Part shown: one piece after another, positions 52,798 to 62,551 of the stretch
How positions within the stretch are numbered: position 1 is the stretch's first letter
Layout of the letters: each line of letters starts with the position of its first letter
Origin: Flectobacillus roseus
GTDB taxonomy: Bacteria > Bacteroidota > Bacteroidia > Cytophagales > Spirosomataceae
Strand: one strand, 5' to 3'
Assembly (NCBI RefSeq): GCF_030056665.1
Contig: NZ_JASHIG010000013.1
DNA length: 64,000 nt
The notes under the pieces: model-generated
What the model saw: the letters and a program-made list of their open reading frames with translations, nothing else
The model's database searches: none
What the model was told of the DNA's origin: nothing
Made by a program: the position numbers and the translations under genes

Positions 52798-54162
52798 ATA
52801 AACCAACTTAATCCCGTGTTTCTTTATTTTAGAGTAAAGTGTTTGTGCAGATATTCCTAAAAGTTCTGCCGCACCGCCTGCGCCAGACACTCTGCCGTTA
52901 CTTGCTTTTAAGGTATTGATAATGTGCTCTTTTTCCATTTCATCCATGGTCAGAATAGCACTTGGCAGTTCAGACTCTATCTGATGCACAGTCTTTGATT
53001 CGGGCATTTGGACTGTGTTTATTTCAGTATTATTTGCCAATAGCACTGCTCTTTCGATACAGTGTTCTAATTCTCGAATGTTACCATGCCAAGCATAATT
53101 TTTGAGCTTTTCTAATACCGAATTATTGATGCTAGTAATCTTTTTACCCAACAACAATCCATATTTTTCAAGGAAATAATAGACTAAATCTTCAATATCC
53201 TCTTTTCGTTCACGGAGTGGGAGTAGTTCTAAAGGAAAAACATTGAGACGATAATACAAGTCGAGTCGGAAACGACCTTCCGACACTTCTTTTTCTAAAT
53301 TACGGTTTGTCGCAGCAATAACTCGAATATCGACTTTCAAGGTAGTATCGCTTCCTATTCGCTCAAATTCTTTTTCTTGTAACACTCGTAACAGCTTTAC
53401 TTGTGCTTCAAGAGGCATTTCTCCGATTTCATCCAAGAAAATAGTTCCTCCATGCGCTTGTTCGAATTTGCCTATACGTCGTTGATGGGCACCTGTAAAG
53501 GCTCCTTTTTCATGTCCAAATAGCTCAGATTCAATGAGATTGATAGGTAAGGCTGCACAGTTGACCGTAATAAAAGGTTGATTGTTACGATTCGACAAAG
53601 CATAAATGGCCTTGGCGACTTTTTCTTTACCCGTTCCAGTTTCACCCAAAATTAACACGGAAGTAGGAGTAGGGGCCACAACTTGAATTTTATAGGTTAA
53701 CTCCTTCATAAAAGGACTTTTACCAATTAGCCCTGTGACTTCAGAAGTGAGCTCTACCTGTGTTTCGGTCTTAATAAAACCTCGTTCAATACCATATCTA
53801 TGGCGCGCAATATCGAGCATGACAAATAAATCTTTGTCACGAAAAGGTTTTACTAAAAAACCATAAGGCTGTGTTTTTTTGGCAGATTCAAGGCATGAAT
53901 GATTGGTATTGGCTGAAATAAATAGAAAAGGTATATTTTTTTTATGCAGTATTTGTGCTAAATCTATGCCTGTCAATTCACCTTTGAGAATAACATCAAT
54001 CAGCACCCAATCGGGTTTCTTTTCCTCAATATATTGTAAGGCTCTTTCTACAGAAGAGGCAATTCCTGTTACTAAATAGCCCCCTTTGGTGAGCATCAGC
54101 TTGAGGTCATAAGCTACTATAAATTCATCTTCTACGATTAATATTTTATCTTTTTTAGACAT
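52792..54162 (-). CDS. Sigma-54-dependent response regulator
   Basis: The 456-aa regulator has a receiver domain (Asp56 in VLIDVILKG), an AAA+ domain with GETGTGKEKVAKAIYALS, GAFTGA and WHGNIRELEHCIERA, and a Fis-type HTH with GAGGAAELLGISAQTLYSKIKKHGI. It overlaps the upstream kinase gene by 8 bp on the same strand, so the two form a two-component system. The promoter targets are not visible. Confidence 0.94.
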   Translation of the reverse strand: MSKKDKILIVEDEFIVAYDLKLMLTKGGYLVTGIASSVERALQYIEEKKPDWVLIDVILKGELTGIDLAQILHKKNIPFLFISANTNHSCLESAKKTQPYGFLVKPFRDKDLFVMLDIARHRYGIERGFIKTETQVELTSEVTGLIGKSPFMKELTYKIQVVAPTPTSVLILGETGTGKEKVAKAIYALSNRNNQPFITVNCAALPINLIESELFGHEKGAFTGAHQRRIGKFEQAHGGTIFLDEIGEMPLEAQVKLLRVLQEKEFERIGSDTTLKVDIRVIAATNRNLEKEVSEGRFRLDLYYRLNVFPLELLPLRERKEDIEDLVYYFLEKYGLLLGKKITSINNSVLEKLKNYAWHGNIRELEHCIERAVLLANNTEINTVQMPESKTVHQIESELPSAILTMDEMEKEHIINTLKASNGRVSGAGGAAELLGISAQTLYSKIKKHGIKLVYK

Positions 54163-56422
54163 TCACTAACTCTTTATGTAAGGGAAAAACAATCTGTACC
54201 TTTACGCCATTATCGCTTATAATTTCTACATTTCCATCTATTTGTTCTGCCAATCCATAAATAAGATTGACGCCCAATGACTCGGAGGTATGTTGTAAAA
54301 AATCATCTGGAAGCCCAATGCCATTGTCACGTACTCCCAAATGTACAAAGTTCTGGTCGTCGAGTTGGAGACAAATACGAATTACGCCATTATTTTGATG
54401 AGGAAAGGCATATTTGATAGCATTATTAATCACTTCATTAAGAATTAAGCCTACTGGCACGGCCTGAGAAACATCAAGTATTACATCTTCTAGAACGTAG
54501 TCGATGGTAATATTTTGCTTAAAATTCGAGTATTCTTTTACATACGAAATCAGCTCTGCAATATACCATCGCATATCAATGGTTGACAGCCCGTCCGTTT
54601 GATATAGTTTTTGATGTATCAATGAAATGGCTTGCATTCTTTGTTGGCTTTTCTGAATAGCCACTATGGCATCCTGATTGTTGAGATGCGCCGACTGTGC
54701 ATTGAGTAGGCTAATTACGACCTGCAAATTATTTTTTACTCTATGATGAATTTCTCTGAGAAGCCATTCTTTTTCATTTAAGAGCTTTTTGAGTAAATCA
54801 TTTTGTTTGTTAATCTCGGCTTGTTTTTTCTCAAGTTGTAAATTAACTTTTTGTTTGAGTCGATATCGACTCACAGAAATTACGAGTAAAAGCAATAAAA
54901 TGACAGCACCTACGATAATATTGACTTTTAAAACTCTTTCATTTTGGATAATGCTATTCTGAATTTCTGTCTTTTGTTGTAAAATTTGGATATTCTTATC
55001 TTTTTGTTCGGTTTCAAACTTTACTTGGAGATTGATAAGCTGCTTGGCTTTTTCGATATTAAGTAAAGAATCAGAAGCTACTTTATATAGCTTTAGGTGC
55101 TTTACAGCATCCTGAAGCCTTCCTAAAGCTGAATCAGCTTTATAAATATTCTGATAAGCTAAGGAAAGATAAAGGTAGTTTTTTTCTTGAATAGCTATTT
55201 TTTCGTAATCTAAAAGCAATGGATAGGCTTTTTTATATTGATGTGTTTCGACTAAATATCGTGTGATACTATTGAGATAAAACTTGTAATAAGCCTGTTC
55301 TGGTTTGAGTGTTGAAAATATTTCCCAAACCTTTTGATAATGCTGTTGAGCTTTATCAAACTCTCGAAGTCCAATATAGATGTTCAAATACAGATAAGGA
55401 ATCCGCCCTATCATTTCATCGCTTAAATCTTTGGCATATTTTTTTTCGAAGAAAATTAAATCTTTTAGTGCGCCTTTATAGTCATTAATGCGGGCTTTAG
55501 CCGTAATGATATTGCCCGAAATCATTTGAATATAGCTTCTCTCTTGGTATTTCTTGGCGAGAACCAATGCCTTTTCCCAATAGGCAACAGCGGGTTTTTC
55601 TTGCTTCAAATAATAATATACCAGAGCAGTAGTATTGTAAATGCTACTCATTTGTAAAGATGAGTCTTTGAGCGACTCAGCGATTTTTACAGCGGAGATA
55701 CTATTTTCAAGTGCATTATCGTACTTACCCATTTGTATATAAACATTGGCCATAAGTTTATAAACGCCTTGGGTATCAGGTATTTTAGCCTTTCGAAAAG
55801 CAATGAGTGCTGCATGTAGTTCTTTCAATGCTTGTTCGTTCTGACTGTCGATTGAAAGTAAGTCTCCAAGCATTTGTCTTGCAGGAGCTTCTTTTTCGTA
55901 GGCTTTGGCTTGTGCAAAATACAAGATGGCTTTTTGATAAAACTGTATTTTTTGCTTGATATGTTGTTCGTCTTGCTCTATTAAATGCCCTTCTTTTTCA
56001 AAATAATCTCCTTTTTGTTCGGGCAAATTATAAAGTTTGGCAAAACCTAAAGCTTTCCGAAACATACCTCGTCCTTCAGCTCGGAACCCTTTTTCCAACA
56101 AAATACTACCTCTTAAATACAAACTTTTGACATACTCTTGGTGCAAATTATTTACTACGCTTACTCGGGTGGCTTCTTCGGCCAAGGTTGAGGCACTATC
56201 TAAATCAGATTTTAGTTCTCCATCTCTCAACAAAAAATGCTCACTCAATAACAATTGGGTCTTTGCCAGATTTGCGGGCGTAACTTTTCCCTTCAACACG
56301 CGTTTGAGCGAATCGGCTTGGGGCAATGTGAGTACTTTGGCATTTGCCTCAAAGTAGCTCAGTAATCCTGTGGCAATCAGCAACAAGCTTATTTTGGAGA
56401 GAAAGGGAAAAGTTTTTATCAT
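54155..56422 (-). CDS. TPR-containing sensor histidine kinase (HisKA_2 type)
   Basis: The 755-aa kinase has a signal peptide (residues about 1-28), about 430 residues of tetratricopeptide repeats (for example AYQNIYKADSALGRLQDAVKHLKLYK) and one membrane segment (VNIIVGAVILLLLLVISVS, about 500-518). A coiled coil, a HisKA_2 dimerisation domain with EIHHRVKNNLQVVISLL (His559) and a HATPase domain with NEVINNAIKYAFPH and DNGIGLPDDF follow. The periplasmic TPR domain should bind protein partners. It overlaps the response regulator by 8 bp. Confidence 0.92.
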   Translation of the reverse strand: MIKTFPFLSKISLLLIATGLLSYFEANAKVLTLPQADSLKRVLKGKVTPANLAKTQLLLSEHFLLRDGELKSDLDSASTLAEEATRVSVVNNLHQEYVKSLYLRGSILLEKGFRAEGRGMFRKALGFAKLYNLPEQKGDYFEKEGHLIEQDEQHIKQKIQFYQKAILYFAQAKAYEKEAPARQMLGDLLSIDSQNEQALKELHAALIAFRKAKIPDTQGVYKLMANVYIQMGKYDNALENSISAVKIAESLKDSSLQMSSIYNTTALVYYYLKQEKPAVAYWEKALVLAKKYQERSYIQMISGNIITAKARINDYKGALKDLIFFEKKYAKDLSDEMIGRIPYLYLNIYIGLREFDKAQQHYQKVWEIFSTLKPEQAYYKFYLNSITRYLVETHQYKKAYPLLLDYEKIAIQEKNYLYLSLAYQNIYKADSALGRLQDAVKHLKLYKVASDSLLNIEKAKQLINLQVKFETEQKDKNIQILQQKTEIQNSIIQNERVLKVNIIVGAVILLLLLVISVSRYRLKQKVNLQLEKKQAEINKQNDLLKKLLNEKEWLLREIHHRVKNNLQVVISLLNAQSAHLNNQDAIVAIQKSQQRMQAISLIHQKLYQTDGLSTIDMRWYIAELISYVKEYSNFKQNITIDYVLEDVILDVSQAVPVGLILNEVINNAIKYAFPHQNNGVIRICLQLDDQNFVHLGVRDNGIGLPDDFLQHTSESLGVNLIYGLAEQIDGNVEIISDNGVKVQIVFPLHKELVNV

Positions 56423-56451
56423 GACTCAGAATAACAAATGGCGATTGAGAG

Positions 56452-56487
56452 GTAATAGAAGTAAGACAAAGGTCTTGCTTCTATTAC
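56452..56487 (-). terminator. Hairpin between dps and the kinase gene
   Basis: aatagaagtaagac (56454-56467) pairs with gtcttgcttctatt (56472-56485) with one G-T pair; flanking bases extend it slightly. It lies 17 bp past the dps stop. There is no T-run, so termination is a tentative reading. Confidence 0.45.
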
Positions 56488-56503
56488 TAAAATTACACAA
56501 ATT

Positions 56504-56977
56504 TTACTTTAGATGAGCTCTTAGCATCCAAGCCATTTTTTCGTGCTTTTCCATCAAGCCTGTAATAAAATCACTCGTCCCGAGGTCGTGTAAGTCGCTA
56601 GCAAAACGATTAATATTTTCACGTAAATGAAATATAATCGTCAGGTGGTCTTGTAGTAATTCTTTGATAAGTCCAAGACTAGTATTTTCTTCACGAGTTT
56701 CTTCTGTCAAACGCGTAAGTTGTGTATAACGTTTGAGTGTAGCAGGAGCAAAGTGACCAATCGCACGAATACGTTCGGCAACATCGTCGATAATGTCGTC
56801 TAACTCATCATATTGTTTTTCGAAGAAAAGGTGCATATTATAAAAATCTGCTCCTTCTATATTCCAATGAGCATTGCGTGTTTTGGTGTACAAAACAAAC
56901 TCATCTGCTAATAACTTTGACAGCTCTAGGGCTATCTCCAAACGGTCATTTTCTTTGATACCAATGTGTGTTTCCAT
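56504..56977 (-). CDS. dps: Dps-type DNA-binding ferritin-like protein
   Basis: The 157-aa protein belongs to the Dps family, which oxidises and stores iron and protects DNA in starvation and peroxide stress. The intersubunit ferroxidase ligands are in place: His37 in NAHWNIEG, Asp64 and Glu68 in DELDDIIDDVAERIRAIG, with the expected spacing of 27 and 31 residues. It is a single gene on the minus strand. Its neighbours to the right are stress-type genes, so it may share the same response. The N-terminus is short and not strongly basic. Confidence 0.95.
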   Translation of the reverse strand: METHIGIKENDRLEIALELSKLLADEFVLYTKTRNAHWNIEGADFYNMHLFFEKQYDELDDIIDDVAERIRAIGHFAPATLKRYTQLTRLTEETREENTSLGLIKELLQDHLTIIFHLRENINRFASDLHDLGTSDFITGLMEKHEKMAWMLRAHLK

Positions 56978-57118
56978 GATTTATAAAATGTTTTGAGATA
57001 ATCTGGGAATGATGAGTTGTGAATTGTGAGTTATGAATTAGGGTTTGTCCTTGCCTAAAAGTTAGACAGGAATTCTAATGTTATAATTTTGCCTAATGCC
57101 TATAGCTTACAGCCATAT

Positions 57119-57562
57119 TTAAAACTTTCGAATAATTACTACGCCAGCAATGATGAGTAAAATCCCTAGAATACGATATAGATTGATAGGATGTGGGTGT
57201 GGCACTAGTACATTGAAATGGTCTAGTAACAACGAAATCAATAATTGTCCCGCAACGGCCAACCCAAAAGTTAGTGCTGGTCCGAGTCTAGGAAATGCCA
57301 ACACCATGACGGTTACATAGAAGGCACCAAGCAAACCAGCCACCCACAAATGAGCAGGAGCGGATTTTACTGACCCTAAAATAAGTGCTTCTCTGTTGAC
57401 AGCCACATAAGCAAGCATACCAAAAGCTCCAACAATAAACGAAATCAGGGTAGCCCATGAAGGACTATCAAGTACTTTGCCCATACGGGTATTGAGTCCC
57501 GCCTGAATCGGTAACATAGCTCCAGCCATAATCACCAATAATATCCAAATACCTTTATTCAT
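57119..57562 (-). CDS. Small DMT-type membrane transporter (YdcZ/DUF606)
   Basis: The 147-aa protein has four to five hydrophobic segments and the family start ILLVIMAGAMLPIQAGLNTRMG, typical of YdcZ proteins. These are half-size members of the drug/metabolite transporter superfamily that work as pairs. The gene overlaps the preceding doxX-like gene by 8 bp, so they are co-transcribed. The substrate is unknown; the neighbouring genes suggest a role in export of toxic small molecules. Confidence 0.84.
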   Translation of the reverse strand: MNKGIWILLVIMAGAMLPIQAGLNTRMGKVLDSPSWATLISFIVGAFGMLAYVAVNREALILGSVKSAPAHLWVAGLLGAFYVTVMVLAFPRLGPALTFGLAVAGQLLISLLLDHFNVLVPHPHPINLYRILGILLIIAGVVIIRKF

Positions 57563-58013
57563 CGTAATGAGATTTAGAAAATAAGAAATAGTCTAAACTA
57601 TAATTTCCTGCTCCTGCGAAGGTTAGAAAAATGAAGGATAGGCTATACATAAAGGGCGTGTCTTTGACCAATAAGGAATCTCCTGCATGTACCACTAAAT
57701 ATCCCATTAGCGTTACGCACCAAATAGGGATAGTAGAAAAACGGGTGAATAACCCCAAAATCACAAATATCGGGCAGACTAAATTTGCGGTAAGAATAGC
57801 GCCATCGTTCAACCATGTAGGTAAGCCAAAAGGATTAGGAATTTGTTCAACTACGCCTGTTGTGATACCCAATTTTTTGAGACCATGAACCAAAAATAGC
57901 TCCGTCCCCAACGCCACTCTGTAAATCAACAATAGAATATCCCATGATTTTTGTTGTAGATTACCTACTAAAAATAGGTTAGACAACCACTGATTAAAAG
58001 GTTCTGATTTCAT
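57555..58013 (-). CDS. DoxX-family membrane protein
   Basis: The 152-aa protein has four hydrophobic helices and the DoxX segment LLIYRVALGTELFLVHGLKKLG, then ILTANLVCPIFVILGLFTRF. DoxX-like proteins occur in thiosulfate oxidation but, more often, in thiol or electrophile stress operons such as MhqP next to MhqO. Here it lies close to an MhqO-like dioxygenase gene. It overlaps the transporter gene by 8 bp. Confidence 0.86.
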   Translation of the reverse strand: MKSEPFNQWLSNLFLVGNLQQKSWDILLLIYRVALGTELFLVHGLKKLGITTGVVEQIPNPFGLPTWLNDGAILTANLVCPIFVILGLFTRFSTIPIWCVTLMGYLVVHAGDSLLVKDTPFMYSLSFIFLTFAGAGNYSLDYFLFSKSHYDE

Positions 58014-58101
58014 ATATAAGTATTAGGTTGAAGAAAAAAGGCATTATACAACTATTTGAGAATACTTTTAAAATCACTCAATCACTACATCCCACATTCA
58101 C

Positions 58102-59037
58102 TCAATGTATCGGCGTAAGGGTATTTTCTATTTCAGTTCTAAAGCGTTCGAATTGGATAGGCAACTTCAGTGATTGTCCCAATTCTGCGAGAGGTTCATC
58201 GACATCAAAGCCAGGACTATCCGTTGCCACTTCAAATAAAACCCCGCCAGGTTCACGGAAATAAATAGAATGAAAATAAGTTCGATCCATAATAGGTGAA
58301 ACATGCAAATCTGCATCTAACACCTTTGCTCTTTGCAGTTCAATAAACTCATCGGTTGGCGTTCTGAATGCTACATGATGGACGATTCCAGCGGCAATCA
58401 TGGCTTCTGGTTCATCAGGTAATTCAAGAATATCGATATATGCAGCATTGGCTTCGAACCGATGTGAAAGTCTCGTAAATGCACCTTGCTTGCTTGAAAC
58501 GGTATATCCTAGCAGTTCTTTTAGTATCTCAACACTTGGTTCAGTTTCGTTAAGCGTGAGGGTTATTCCATAAAAACCTTGTGTTGCATATTGTGCAGAG
58601 ATATCGCTGGTCACCCAAGGCTGGGATGTTTTACCTTTTTCTGTTTCTATCAGTGCCAAGGATAAACCATCAGGATCTGCGAAGGATAGGATGTTTTCAT
58701 CAAAACCATCATTTTGCTCTACAAAACGAATGTTATTTTGTGCCAAACGCTTTTTCCAGAAATCTGTACTTCCAACAGGAATCGCAAAAGTAACCTGAGA
58801 AACTGTTCCTGCGCCTGGCACGCCTTTTACTTCATCACCCCAAGCAAAAAATGTTAGAATTGTTCCAGGTGAACCCGCTGTATCGCCAAAGTAAAAGTGA
58901 TATGCGTCAGGAGCATCGAAATTGACCGTTTTTTTGACTAATCTCAATCCCAATACTTTAGTATAAAAATCGTAAGTTCTTTGGGCATCGCCAGCAATTG
59001 CTGTGATATGATGTAGCCCGTATGTGAGGTTTTCCAT
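58102..59037 (-). CDS. MhqO-like ring-cleaving dioxygenase (glyoxalase fold)
   Basis: The 311-aa protein consists of two vicinal-oxygen-chelate domains. The first starts GLHHITAIAGDAQRTYDFYTKVLG (metal His) and includes FYFGDTAGSPGTILTFFAW. The second has GIVHHVAFRTP and ends YFREPGGVLFEVATDSPGFDVDE with a metal Glu. This is the pattern of MhqO/LinE-like dioxygenases that act on hydroquinones. It precedes doxX on the minus strand with an 88-bp gap and follows the alginate-export-type gene by 21 bp. Confidence 0.9.
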   Translation of the reverse strand: MENLTYGLHHITAIAGDAQRTYDFYTKVLGLRLVKKTVNFDAPDAYHFYFGDTAGSPGTILTFFAWGDEVKGVPGAGTVSQVTFAIPVGSTDFWKKRLAQNNIRFVEQNDGFDENILSFADPDGLSLALIETEKGKTSQPWVTSDISAQYATQGFYGITLTLNETEPSVEILKELLGYTVSSKQGAFTRLSHRFEANAAYIDILELPDEPEAMIAAGIVHHVAFRTPTDEFIELQRAKVLDADLHVSPIMDRTYFHSIYFREPGGVLFEVATDSPGFDVDEPLAELGQSLKLPIQFERFRTEIENTLTPIH

Positions 59038-59058
59038 GAGCTTAAATAATGTTTTTTG

Positions 59059-60435
59059 CTAAAACTTTACTTGCGTAGTGAGCGCTGTCATAAAAATGTC
59101 TTTTCCTGCGCTTTCTGCCTGAATAAATGGACCTGAAGCAAACCAAGTAGCTTCGAGTCGGAGGTAAACAAAAGAATTTAATTGATAATTGAAATCTGTA
59201 GCCAACTGAGTACCGATGAATTTTGCTTCAGTATTTTTTCCTGCATAAATCACCGACATATTCGGTGCATAAATACCGTCATGCTTACTCAATCGCCAAA
59301 AAATATCGTAATCCATACCCCAATTAAGTCTATCCGTTAATTCTAAATCGATAGAAGGATGAATGTCAAATAAATTGGAAGGTCCAATAAGTGCTGCCAG
59401 ACCAAAATAGGCTCCTTTGGGATACAAGGGGTTGAAAGTCTCTACTCGATTATCGTTAGGGTTTTCATCACCCGAAATAGCTTCAGTTTTTAGGCCAAAC
59501 TTTGGTTTTAAACGCCATTCATCTTTTTGAAAAGTAGTATTGGATGAAACCGTCCAAGCGCGAATTGTTTTATCTTGAAAAGTCCCAAACTGATAAACTC
59601 CTTCAAAATCATATTGCCAAGCGCCAGAGGTTTTCCAAATTCGAGTACCGACCGAGTGACGAAGTTCTTCGCCTTTTCCTGCTACGAGTGTGGCGGTTTT
59701 TTTCCAAATACCCAAGTAATAAACATCGATATTGTTCAATACAGGAGCATGATTAATGACCGAATAAAGCCCCCAAAATTTAGCATTTTCATTAAAATGG
59801 TCATCAAAAATTCCTGCTTTGTTGGCGACGGGATGCGAGTAAAAAGCATCGGATTTAAAGTTTTTTTGTTGGTAAATAAGCTTCAAAGCATCAAATGCCA
59901 TTCTGTTGTTAGGCGCTTCACGTACTGCCACTAATCGCTGTGAACCATAAGATAATTCTTGGCGCCCGATGCGAGTGGTCAGTATTGTTTGTGATGAAGT
60001 GTTCCATTTGGCCTCAACAAATGCCTGATGTAAATCCAGAGGATTTTCTTCGACGACACTTGGTGCTAAACGACTATTGGCCATACTGCTTTGCAATTGG
60101 ACAAAAGCCCTCAAATGCTTGTTTAAATGCCAATCTGCATGACCTAAAAAACGGGTGAGTAAAAATCCATCTTTGTCGGGAGTGGCATCGCCCCAGTCTT
60201 CATTTTTTAAGTAAAAGTATTGATAGCGTACCTCTCCACCCAAAGATAAATAGGGCAGTTTTTGATGCTTTGCTAAGGGGATAAACTTAATTTTATCGTA
60301 ACTGCCTGCACTGCTATCACGTTTCATCTTGGACCAATCTTCGTCATAACGAAGTGGTTTGAAAAGCGAAGCTTTTTGAGCATAAGCACTGATACTTCCT
60401 AAGAAAATACCCAATGCTAAAATCGCGGTTTTCAT
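59059..60435 (-). CDS. Alginate-export-family outer-membrane porin
   Basis: The 458-aa protein has a signal peptide (MKTAILALGIFLGSISAYAQ) and a beta-barrel body with the alginate_exp family segment RIGRQELSYGSQRLVAVREAPNN near residue 150, and ends in FMTALTTQVKF with a terminal aromatic. In this type of cluster it is probably a channel for an aromatic or a small acidic compound rather than alginate; that is inferred from the neighbours. The gene sits between the amidohydrolase and dioxygenase genes on the same strand. Confidence 0.82.
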   Translation of the reverse strand: MKTAILALGIFLGSISAYAQKASLFKPLRYDEDWSKMKRDSSAGSYDKIKFIPLAKHQKLPYLSLGGEVRYQYFYLKNEDWGDATPDKDGFLLTRFLGHADWHLNKHLRAFVQLQSSMANSRLAPSVVEENPLDLHQAFVEAKWNTSSQTILTTRIGRQELSYGSQRLVAVREAPNNRMAFDALKLIYQQKNFKSDAFYSHPVANKAGIFDDHFNENAKFWGLYSVINHAPVLNNIDVYYLGIWKKTATLVAGKGEELRHSVGTRIWKTSGAWQYDFEGVYQFGTFQDKTIRAWTVSSNTTFQKDEWRLKPKFGLKTEAISGDENPNDNRVETFNPLYPKGAYFGLAALIGPSNLFDIHPSIDLELTDRLNWGMDYDIFWRLSKHDGIYAPNMSVIYAGKNTEAKFIGTQLATDFNYQLNSFVYLRLEATWFASGPFIQAESAGKDIFMTALTTQVKF

Positions 60436-60467
60436 ACGGTATAACGAAGATTAAGTAAAACAAAATT

Positions 60468-60557
60468 GGGCATTAGGCTGTAGGCTGTAAGCTAAAGTAG
60501 TTTCTCATGTCAACCTATTTTAGGCAAGCACAGCCTATAGCTTAAAGCCTAAAGCAT
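60468..60557. repeat. Simple 'aggctgtaggctgtaagct' repeat
   Basis: ggctgtaggctgtaagct is followed by an inverted partner agcctatagcttaaagcc. The motif also appears at about 57083-57115 (cctaatgcctatagcttaca), 62520-62552 (taatgcctaccgcttatagc) and 47101-47130 (gcctaatgctcacgttttat). It contains no gene. Confidence 0.55.
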
Positions 60558-60567
60558 ATTCTCACTA

Positions 60568-62346
60568 TTACTTTGTTTGGTAGCCTCCATAATATTTGAC
60601 TGGACTCCAGCTTGGAATTACCTCTAAAGGTTGCGGTGCGATAGCTTTAAAATCTCCTTTGCCATAAACTACTTTCCCATCGAGAATCGTCAATTCTGAA
60701 GTAATTTCCTTGATTTTTTCTTCTTCTATATTGAAGTAATCATCGCTCAATACCACTAAGTCTGCCAAATAACCTGAAGCAATTTTCCCTTTTTGCTTTT
60801 CTTTAATCAAATCATATCCTCCTGCTGTATACAATTGGAGTGCAGTTTGTCGATCAAGCGTATTTTCTTTAGCCATTATCTGATTGCCTCCCAATGACTT
60901 TCCTGAAACTATCCAGTATAATGACATCCATGGGTTGTAGGATGCTACGCGCGTTCCGTCTGTACCCAGACCAACAGGGATACCCAATTCAAGCATTCTT
61001 TTAACGGGAGGACTATTCAAGGCAGCTTTTTTGCCATATCTACGAATAAAACTTTCTCCTTGATATGCCATACGGTGCTGAATCGCAATACCACCACCTA
61101 AGGCTTTGATGCGTTGCATATTTTCTTCAGTGATAGTTTCGGCATGATCAAAAAACCAAGTCAGTCCGTTGAGTGGCGTTTCTTTGTTTACTTCTTCGAT
61201 TACCGCCAAATCTCTTGAGATACTTTCGTTATAAGTAGCATGCAGTCTGAATGGCCAGCGATTTTTTACTAATAATTGTAAAACAGGCTTTAGTGAGCTT
61301 TCCATGGTAGCTGGTAACTCAGGACGAGGAAAAAGGAAATTTTCAAAATCAGCCGCATCAGCCACTAAATTTTCGCCACCACCTTCAACATGATAATCTA
61401 CCTCGTTATGTCCATTTGGATGCGAAGCGTCTAAATCAACCATTCCAACCCATTTGTTATAGTCGCTTAGTTCAGTTCCTTTTTTCTGAGCAAATAAGTA
61501 ATAGGGCAATCGAACGGTTATTTTTCCTGCTCGGTCGAGCGAATCAGTGATTTTATAATCATCAGGGAAGTTCTGGAAACCACCTCCTGCATCCATTACC
61601 GCAGTCACACCCAATCGGTTGAGCTCGGTCATGTACTGTAAAGTCGAATTAATTTTTTCGTTGAGACTAAGCTCAGGTAATTTTGCTAGTGTAGAATACA
61701 AGATATAGGCGTTGGGTTCAGCGGCTAACAATCCTGTTGGGTTTCCGTGTTCATCTTTTTCGATTAAACCACCCATTGGGTTAGGCGTATCTCCATTGAT
61801 ATGAAGTTTTTCGAGACCAGCCTTGTTGAGCCACGCTTTTCCGTAGAGATATAAAATAAAAGTAGGAGTATTGCCAGTGGCCTGATTGATTTCTTCAAGC
61901 GTTGGCAAACGTCTTTCTTCGAATTGGTATTCGTTCCAGCCACCAACTACACGAACCCACTGACCTTCTGGCGTGCGTTGTGCCTGTTCTTTGAGCATTT
62001 CTAATGCTCTTTTTAGGGATTTAACGCCATCCCAACGTAATTCGGTATTAAAAAATCTTCCCCCACGGATTACGTGTAAATGACTATCAAAAAGCCCAGG
62101 GATAACGGTTTTTCCTTTAATATCTACCACTTGTGTTTTGGGAGATTTGTAGGATAAAATTTCTTTGTTACTTCCTACTGCCATGACTTTGTTTCCTGCA
62201 ATGGCAATAGCTTCGGCATTACTCTTTTGAGCGTCAAGGGTATGTACTTTGGCATTAATCAAAACCATATCAGCTTTGATTTTTTGCCCAAAACCTTGAG
62301 AAATGACAAAGGTTAAGAGAATAGTGAGTGCGGTTAACTTCTTCAT
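60568..62346 (-). CDS. YtcJ-like secreted amidohydrolase
   Basis: The 592-aa protein has a leader (MKKLTALTILLTFVISQGFGQ) and the amidohydrolase family 3 layout: MVLINAKVHTLD at the start, VIPGLFDSHLHVIRGG with the metal motif DSHLH, WFFDHAETITEENM, IAIQHRMA and VGLGTDGTR for the catalytic Asp region, ending with a beta-domain LADLVVLSDDY. Such YtcJ proteins frequently sit in quinone/aromatic clusters; the substrate is unknown. The gene is separated from the porin gene by a 132-bp gap. Confidence 0.88.
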   Translation of the reverse strand: MKKLTALTILLTFVISQGFGQKIKADMVLINAKVHTLDAQKSNAEAIAIAGNKVMAVGSNKEILSYKSPKTQVVDIKGKTVIPGLFDSHLHVIRGGRFFNTELRWDGVKSLKRALEMLKEQAQRTPEGQWVRVVGGWNEYQFEERRLPTLEEINQATGNTPTFILYLYGKAWLNKAGLEKLHINGDTPNPMGGLIEKDEHGNPTGLLAAEPNAYILYSTLAKLPELSLNEKINSTLQYMTELNRLGVTAVMDAGGGFQNFPDDYKITDSLDRAGKITVRLPYYLFAQKKGTELSDYNKWVGMVDLDASHPNGHNEVDYHVEGGGENLVADAADFENFLFPRPELPATMESSLKPVLQLLVKNRWPFRLHATYNESISRDLAVIEEVNKETPLNGLTWFFDHAETITEENMQRIKALGGGIAIQHRMAYQGESFIRRYGKKAALNSPPVKRMLELGIPVGLGTDGTRVASYNPWMSLYWIVSGKSLGGNQIMAKENTLDRQTALQLYTAGGYDLIKEKQKGKIASGYLADLVVLSDDYFNIEEEKIKEITSELTILDGKVVYGKGDFKAIAPQPLEVIPSWSPVKYYGGYQTK

Positions 62347-62400
62347 GGCAATAAGGAAGGTTGGGGTAATGGTGTAATAATGCTGAATGATAAGTTATGA

Positions 62401-62445
62401 ATTGTGAATGTAAAGTGTTAAATAGTAATGCTTTACATTCACAAT
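62401..62445. repeat. Perfect 15-bp inverted repeat
   Basis: attgtgaatgtaaag (62401-62415) and ctttacattcacaat (62431-62445), 15-bp spacer, between two minus-strand genes. The sequence contains the simple motif ttgtgaatgtaaa seen elsewhere. Confidence 0.5.
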
Positions 62446-62551
62446 TATTTTAATTTTGCTCGCTTTAAACGTTAGACTTTGGACAAAAATATTCCTCATG
62501 AATTCAAAGAATCATTTGGCTTAATGCCTACCGCTTATAGCCTATAGCCTA

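Noticed and set aside
62401..62445. Intrinsic terminator for the isochorismatase-family gene
   Set aside because: The stem is perfect but neither side has a T-run in the right place, so I list it only as a repeat.
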